The notes below the pieces were generated by a model, which searched no databases, was not told where the DNA came from, and worked only from the letters and a program-made list of their open reading frames with translations. Below are positions 61,722-64,000 of a stretch of 64,000 nt of DNA, piece by piece. Origin of the DNA: Acetatifactor sp. GTDB lineage: Bacteria; Bacillota; Clostridia; Lachnospirales; Lachnospiraceae. The stretch spans positions 1-64,000 of the forward strand of contig JAFLRM010000006.1 of the NCBI GenBank assembly GCA_022511465.1, written 5' to 3'. The translations under genes and the position numbers were made by a program. Positions within the stretch are counted from its first letter, which is position 1; each line of letters opens with the position of its first letter.

Positions 61722-62602
61722 AAACGCGGTTGGATGTCATTCTGGTGAACCGTGGTCACGCACCCTCCAGAGAGAAGGCGAAAGCTATCATTATGTCTGG
61801 TAATGTCTACATAAACGGACAGAGAGAGGACAAGGCGGGCGCATCCTTTGACGAGACAAAGATCAAAAGTCTGGAGGTCAGGGGCAGTACCCTGAAATAT
61901 GTGAGCCGCGGAGGACTGAAGTTGGAGAAGGCCATGGAAGTATGGCAGTTTGACCTAAAGGGCTGTATCTGCATGGATATCGGTGCATCTACGGGCGGTT
62001 TTACGGACTGCATGCTGCAGAACGGTGCGAGAAAGGTGTACGCTGTCGATGTGGGACACGGGCAGCTGGCTTGGAAGCTTCGCAGTGATGATCGGGTGGT
62101 GTGTATGGAGCAGACCAATTTCCGATATTTGACGAAAGAAGAAATTGCGGACGATCTGGACTTTGCAAGTGTGGATGTCTCCTTTATCTCTCTGACCAAG
62201 ATCTTGATTCCGGCAAGGAAGCTCTTGAAAGAGGGAGGGCAGATGGTGTGCCTGATCAAGCCACAGTTTGAGGCCGGCCGGGATAAGGTAGGCAAAAACG
62301 GTGTGGTCAGGGAGCCCAAGGTGCATGAGGAGGTGATCCATAGGATCATCGATTATGCGGACAGCATAGGATTTGAAGTGCTGCATCTGGAGTATTCCCC
62401 CATCAGGGGGCCGGAGGGAAACATTGAATATCTGGTTCACATTCGGAAAAAGGATGATGTTTCTGAAGAGGTTCGGAAGCTTTCGGAACGCGAAGCGGAG
62501 GAACGACTTCGGGAAATCGTGGAGGCACGTGCCGGAATCTCACACGAAGAAAAATGGGAAAAAATAATCGCCGAGATAGTGGCGAGTTCTCATATGTTAT
62601 GA
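61718..62602 (+). CDS. tlyA: TlyA family rRNA methyltransferase
   Basis: A 294-residue protein with an N-terminal S4 RNA-binding domain (LDVILVNRGHAPSREKAKAI, about 4-60) and an FtsJ-like methyltransferase domain. The SAM site is MDIGASTGGFTDCMLQNGAR, followed by YAVDVGHGQLAWKLRSDDRV, and the catalytic region has VDVSFISLTKILIPA with an upstream Lys. The family methylates ribose in 16S/23S rRNA. It overlaps dxs by 4 bp (ATGA). Confidence 0.95.
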   Translation: MKTRLDVILVNRGHAPSREKAKAIIMSGNVYINGQREDKAGASFDETKIKSLEVRGSTLKYVSRGGLKLEKAMEVWQFDLKGCICMDIGASTGGFTDCMLQNGARKVYAVDVGHGQLAWKLRSDDRVVCMEQTNFRYLTKEEIADDLDFASVDVSFISLTKILIPARKLLKEGGQMVCLIKPQFEAGRDKVGKNGVVREPKVHEEVIHRIIDYADSIGFEVLHLEYSPIRGPEGNIEYLVHIRKKDDVSEEVRKLSEREAEERLREIVEARAGISHEEKWEKIIAEIVASSHML

Positions 62603-62620
62603 GAGAAGGGAGAGGATAAC

Positions 62621-63487
62621 ATGAAACATTTTTTAATCTATTCCAACGCGTACAAGGATAGAAATCTGGAAGTCACCAATCGGATCGTGGGACATCTGGA
62701 GATGAAGGGGCAGAAGGTAACTCTAAACCTGAAGGATTCCGACTGGAAGTCAGGAGCCGGGGAGGAGAGTGAGGAAGCGAAGAACATTCCCACCGACGTG
62801 GACTGTATGATCGTGCTGGGGGGTGATGGCACGGTTCTTCAGGCTGCCAGAGAAACCAAGAAGCTGCATATCCCGATCATTGGTGTAAACCTGGGAACAT
62901 TGGGGTTTATGACGGAAATAGAGCCGGAGAATCTTGAGGAATCTCTGGATCGGCTGATCGCGGGAAACTACGAACAGGAGAGCCGTATGATGTTAAACGG
63001 CAAGGTGTTTTTTGCGAACGGAGAAGTGGATGAGGGCTGGGCGCTCAACGACATCGTCATCTCCCGAAGCGGTTCCCTGCAGATCATCAAGTTTAACATC
63101 TACGTAAACGGACAGTTCTTGTATGACTACAAGGCGGACGGTATGATCATAACCACACCCACCGGATCTACCGGCTACAATCTGTCGGCGGGTGGACCTC
63201 TTGTGGAGCCTAAAGCGAAGCTGCTTACCATGACGCCCATTTGTCCCCACGCGTTAAATCAGAGAAGTATCATCCTTTCTCCGGAGGATGTGATTGAGAT
63301 CGTGATCCCTCCGATCAGGGGAACTCTGTCCCAGACGGTGGAGGCCAACTTTGACGGAAGTCACAAGATTGGACTTAGCACCGGCGACCGCATCCGTATT
63401 GTACAGTCAGAGAAGACGACGGAGTTTATTCAGTTGAATCAGGTGAGCTTTTTGAAGATTCTGAACAAGAAGATGAAAGGAATTTGA
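62621..63487 (+). CDS. nadK: NAD kinase
   Basis: A 288-residue enzyme that phosphorylates NAD to NADP. The diphosphate-binding motif is LGGDGTVLQAARE (about residue 66 on), VNLGTLGFMTEIEPENLE follows, and the substrate block is TTPTGSTGYNLSAGGPLVEP. The inserted Glu- and Lys-rich stretch near residue 45 is unremarkable. RBS GAGAAGGGAGAGG. Confidence 0.96.
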   Translation: MKHFLIYSNAYKDRNLEVTNRIVGHLEMKGQKVTLNLKDSDWKSGAGEESEEAKNIPTDVDCMIVLGGDGTVLQAARETKKLHIPIIGVNLGTLGFMTEIEPENLEESLDRLIAGNYEQESRMMLNGKVFFANGEVDEGWALNDIVISRSGSLQIIKFNIYVNGQFLYDYKADGMIITTPTGSTGYNLSAGGPLVEPKAKLLTMTPICPHALNQRSIILSPEDVIEIVIPPIRGTLSQTVEANFDGSHKIGLSTGDRIRIVQSEKTTEFIQLNQVSFLKILNKKMKGI

Positions 63488-63502
63488 CAAAAAAGATTGG
63501 AA

Positions 63503-63958
63503 ATGAAAAAGAGCAGACGGCAGAAGATCATGGAGATCATAGAGAAAGAGAGTGTGGCGACACAGGAGGAACTGGTGAGCCGGCTTAGGGAGGCCGGTTT
63601 TGCGGTTACGCAGGCTACCATTTCCAGAGATATCCGAGAACTTAAGCTGTCCAAGGTGCCGGATGGAACCGACAGGCAGAAGTATGCTTTGATCCGCCAG
63701 GAGGATGAGGATCTGGAGGACAAATACATCCGTGTGCTCCGGGACGGTTTCCTGTCCATGGATATGGCTCAGAATATTCTGGTGGTCAAGACAGTGTCCG
63801 GCATGGCGATGGCTGTGGCGGCAGCGATTGACGCTCTGCGGTTTTCCGAGGTGGTGGGCTCTATCGCCGGCGATGACACCATCATGGTGGCAGTGCGCAC
63901 GGTGGAGGAGACCGAAACACTTGTGGAGAAACTGCACCGGATGATAGAGAAGAAATAA
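63503..63958 (+). CDS. argR: Arginine repressor ArgR/AhrC
   Basis: A 151-residue regulator. Residues ~1-70 form a winged-helix domain (VATQEELVSRLREAGFAVTQ, ATISRDIRELKLSKV). The C-terminal domain that binds arginine and makes the hexamer has NILVVKTVSGMAMAVAAAID and AGDDTIMVAVR. The start at ATG 63503 is preferred; TTG 63497 is possible and neither has a strong ribosome site. In relatives recN comes next. Confidence 0.94.
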   Translation: MKKSRRQKIMEIIEKESVATQEELVSRLREAGFAVTQATISRDIRELKLSKVPDGTDRQKYALIRQEDEDLEDKYIRVLRDGFLSMDMAQNILVVKTVSGMAMAVAAAIDALRFSEVVGSIAGDDTIMVAVRTVEETETLVEKLHRMIEKK

Positions 63959-63959
63959 A

Positions 63960-63997
63960 TTATGTACGATTCATGCTTTGGAGAAGGCAGTACATAA
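63960..63997. repeat. Short inverted repeat at the window end
   Basis: TTATGTAC (63960-63967) and GTACATAA (63990-63997), 22 bp apart. It lies just after argR. It could be an operator or hairpin before the next gene, which is beyond the edge. Confidence 0.3.
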
Positions 63998-64000
63998 GGA

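Overview
The window reads as a piece of chromosome from a Gram-positive, low-to-medium GC member of the Clostridia, most likely a Lachnospiraceae species. The reasons are the complete eight-gene spoIIIA sporulation operon, the order Asp23-nusB-xseA-xseB-ispA-dxs-tlyA-nadK-argR that is typical of clostridial genomes, strong AGGAGG ribosome binding sites, SipW-type signal peptidase chemistry and an AgrA/AgrC-style two-component system. No rRNA, tRNA, CRISPR array, transposase or phage gene was seen. The genus call is an inference from gene content and order.

Layout. 1-1026: the 3' end of a MATE exporter plus a decayed MATE fragment. 1094-5480: a LytTR response regulator and GHKL histidine kinase, a small coiled-coil protein and a chemotaxis receptor; two LytTR-like direct repeats lie just before the last two genes. 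5509-8360: a YitT membrane protein and a DNA methyltransferase with no visible endonuclease partner. 8404-21003 (perhaps to 23145): a long same-strand operon for a Pel-type exopolysaccharide. It holds a PqqD-like protein, a dehydratase/epimerase-PelD fusion with a c-di-GMP I-site motif, a PelE-like protein, a 900-residue membrane protein, a DUF2194-like protein, PelF, PelG, a DUF2304-like protein and further glycosyltransferases. 21829-24643: two DUF4874/DUF4832 paralogues placed tail to tail with overlapping ends.

24731-30319: a compact cluster that looks like a peptide modification and export system: nucleotidyltransferase, a 149-residue precursor-like protein with its own strong promoter and terminator, an ABC exporter, a PqqD-HPr-kinase-like fusion and a SipW-like peptidase. 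It lacks the lasso-peptide protease and cyclase and has no radical SAM enzyme. It is my main candidate for an undescribed system.

30388-42712: a soluble PocR-domain chemotaxis-type protein, a lipoprotein glycoside-hydrolase-like protein, a membrane-anchored transglutaminase-like protein, a DtxR-family regulator, and a second surface polysaccharide region (flippase, UDP-glucose dehydrogenase, UDP-glucuronate epimerase and several glycosyltransferases). 42760-46854: a FeoB-associated Cys-rich peptide under a promoter overlapped by a DtxR-like palindrome, then trkH, trkA and a glycosyltransferase-like gene on the minus strand.

46909-64000: housekeeping and sporulation genes. These are spoIIIAA to spoIIIAH behind a sigma-E-like promoter, a 150-bp nested inverted repeat, deoB, prfC, a transglutaminase-like lipoprotein, an Asp23 protein, nusB, xseA, xseB, ispA, dxs, tlyA, nadK and argR. 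The window ends just where recN would normally follow.
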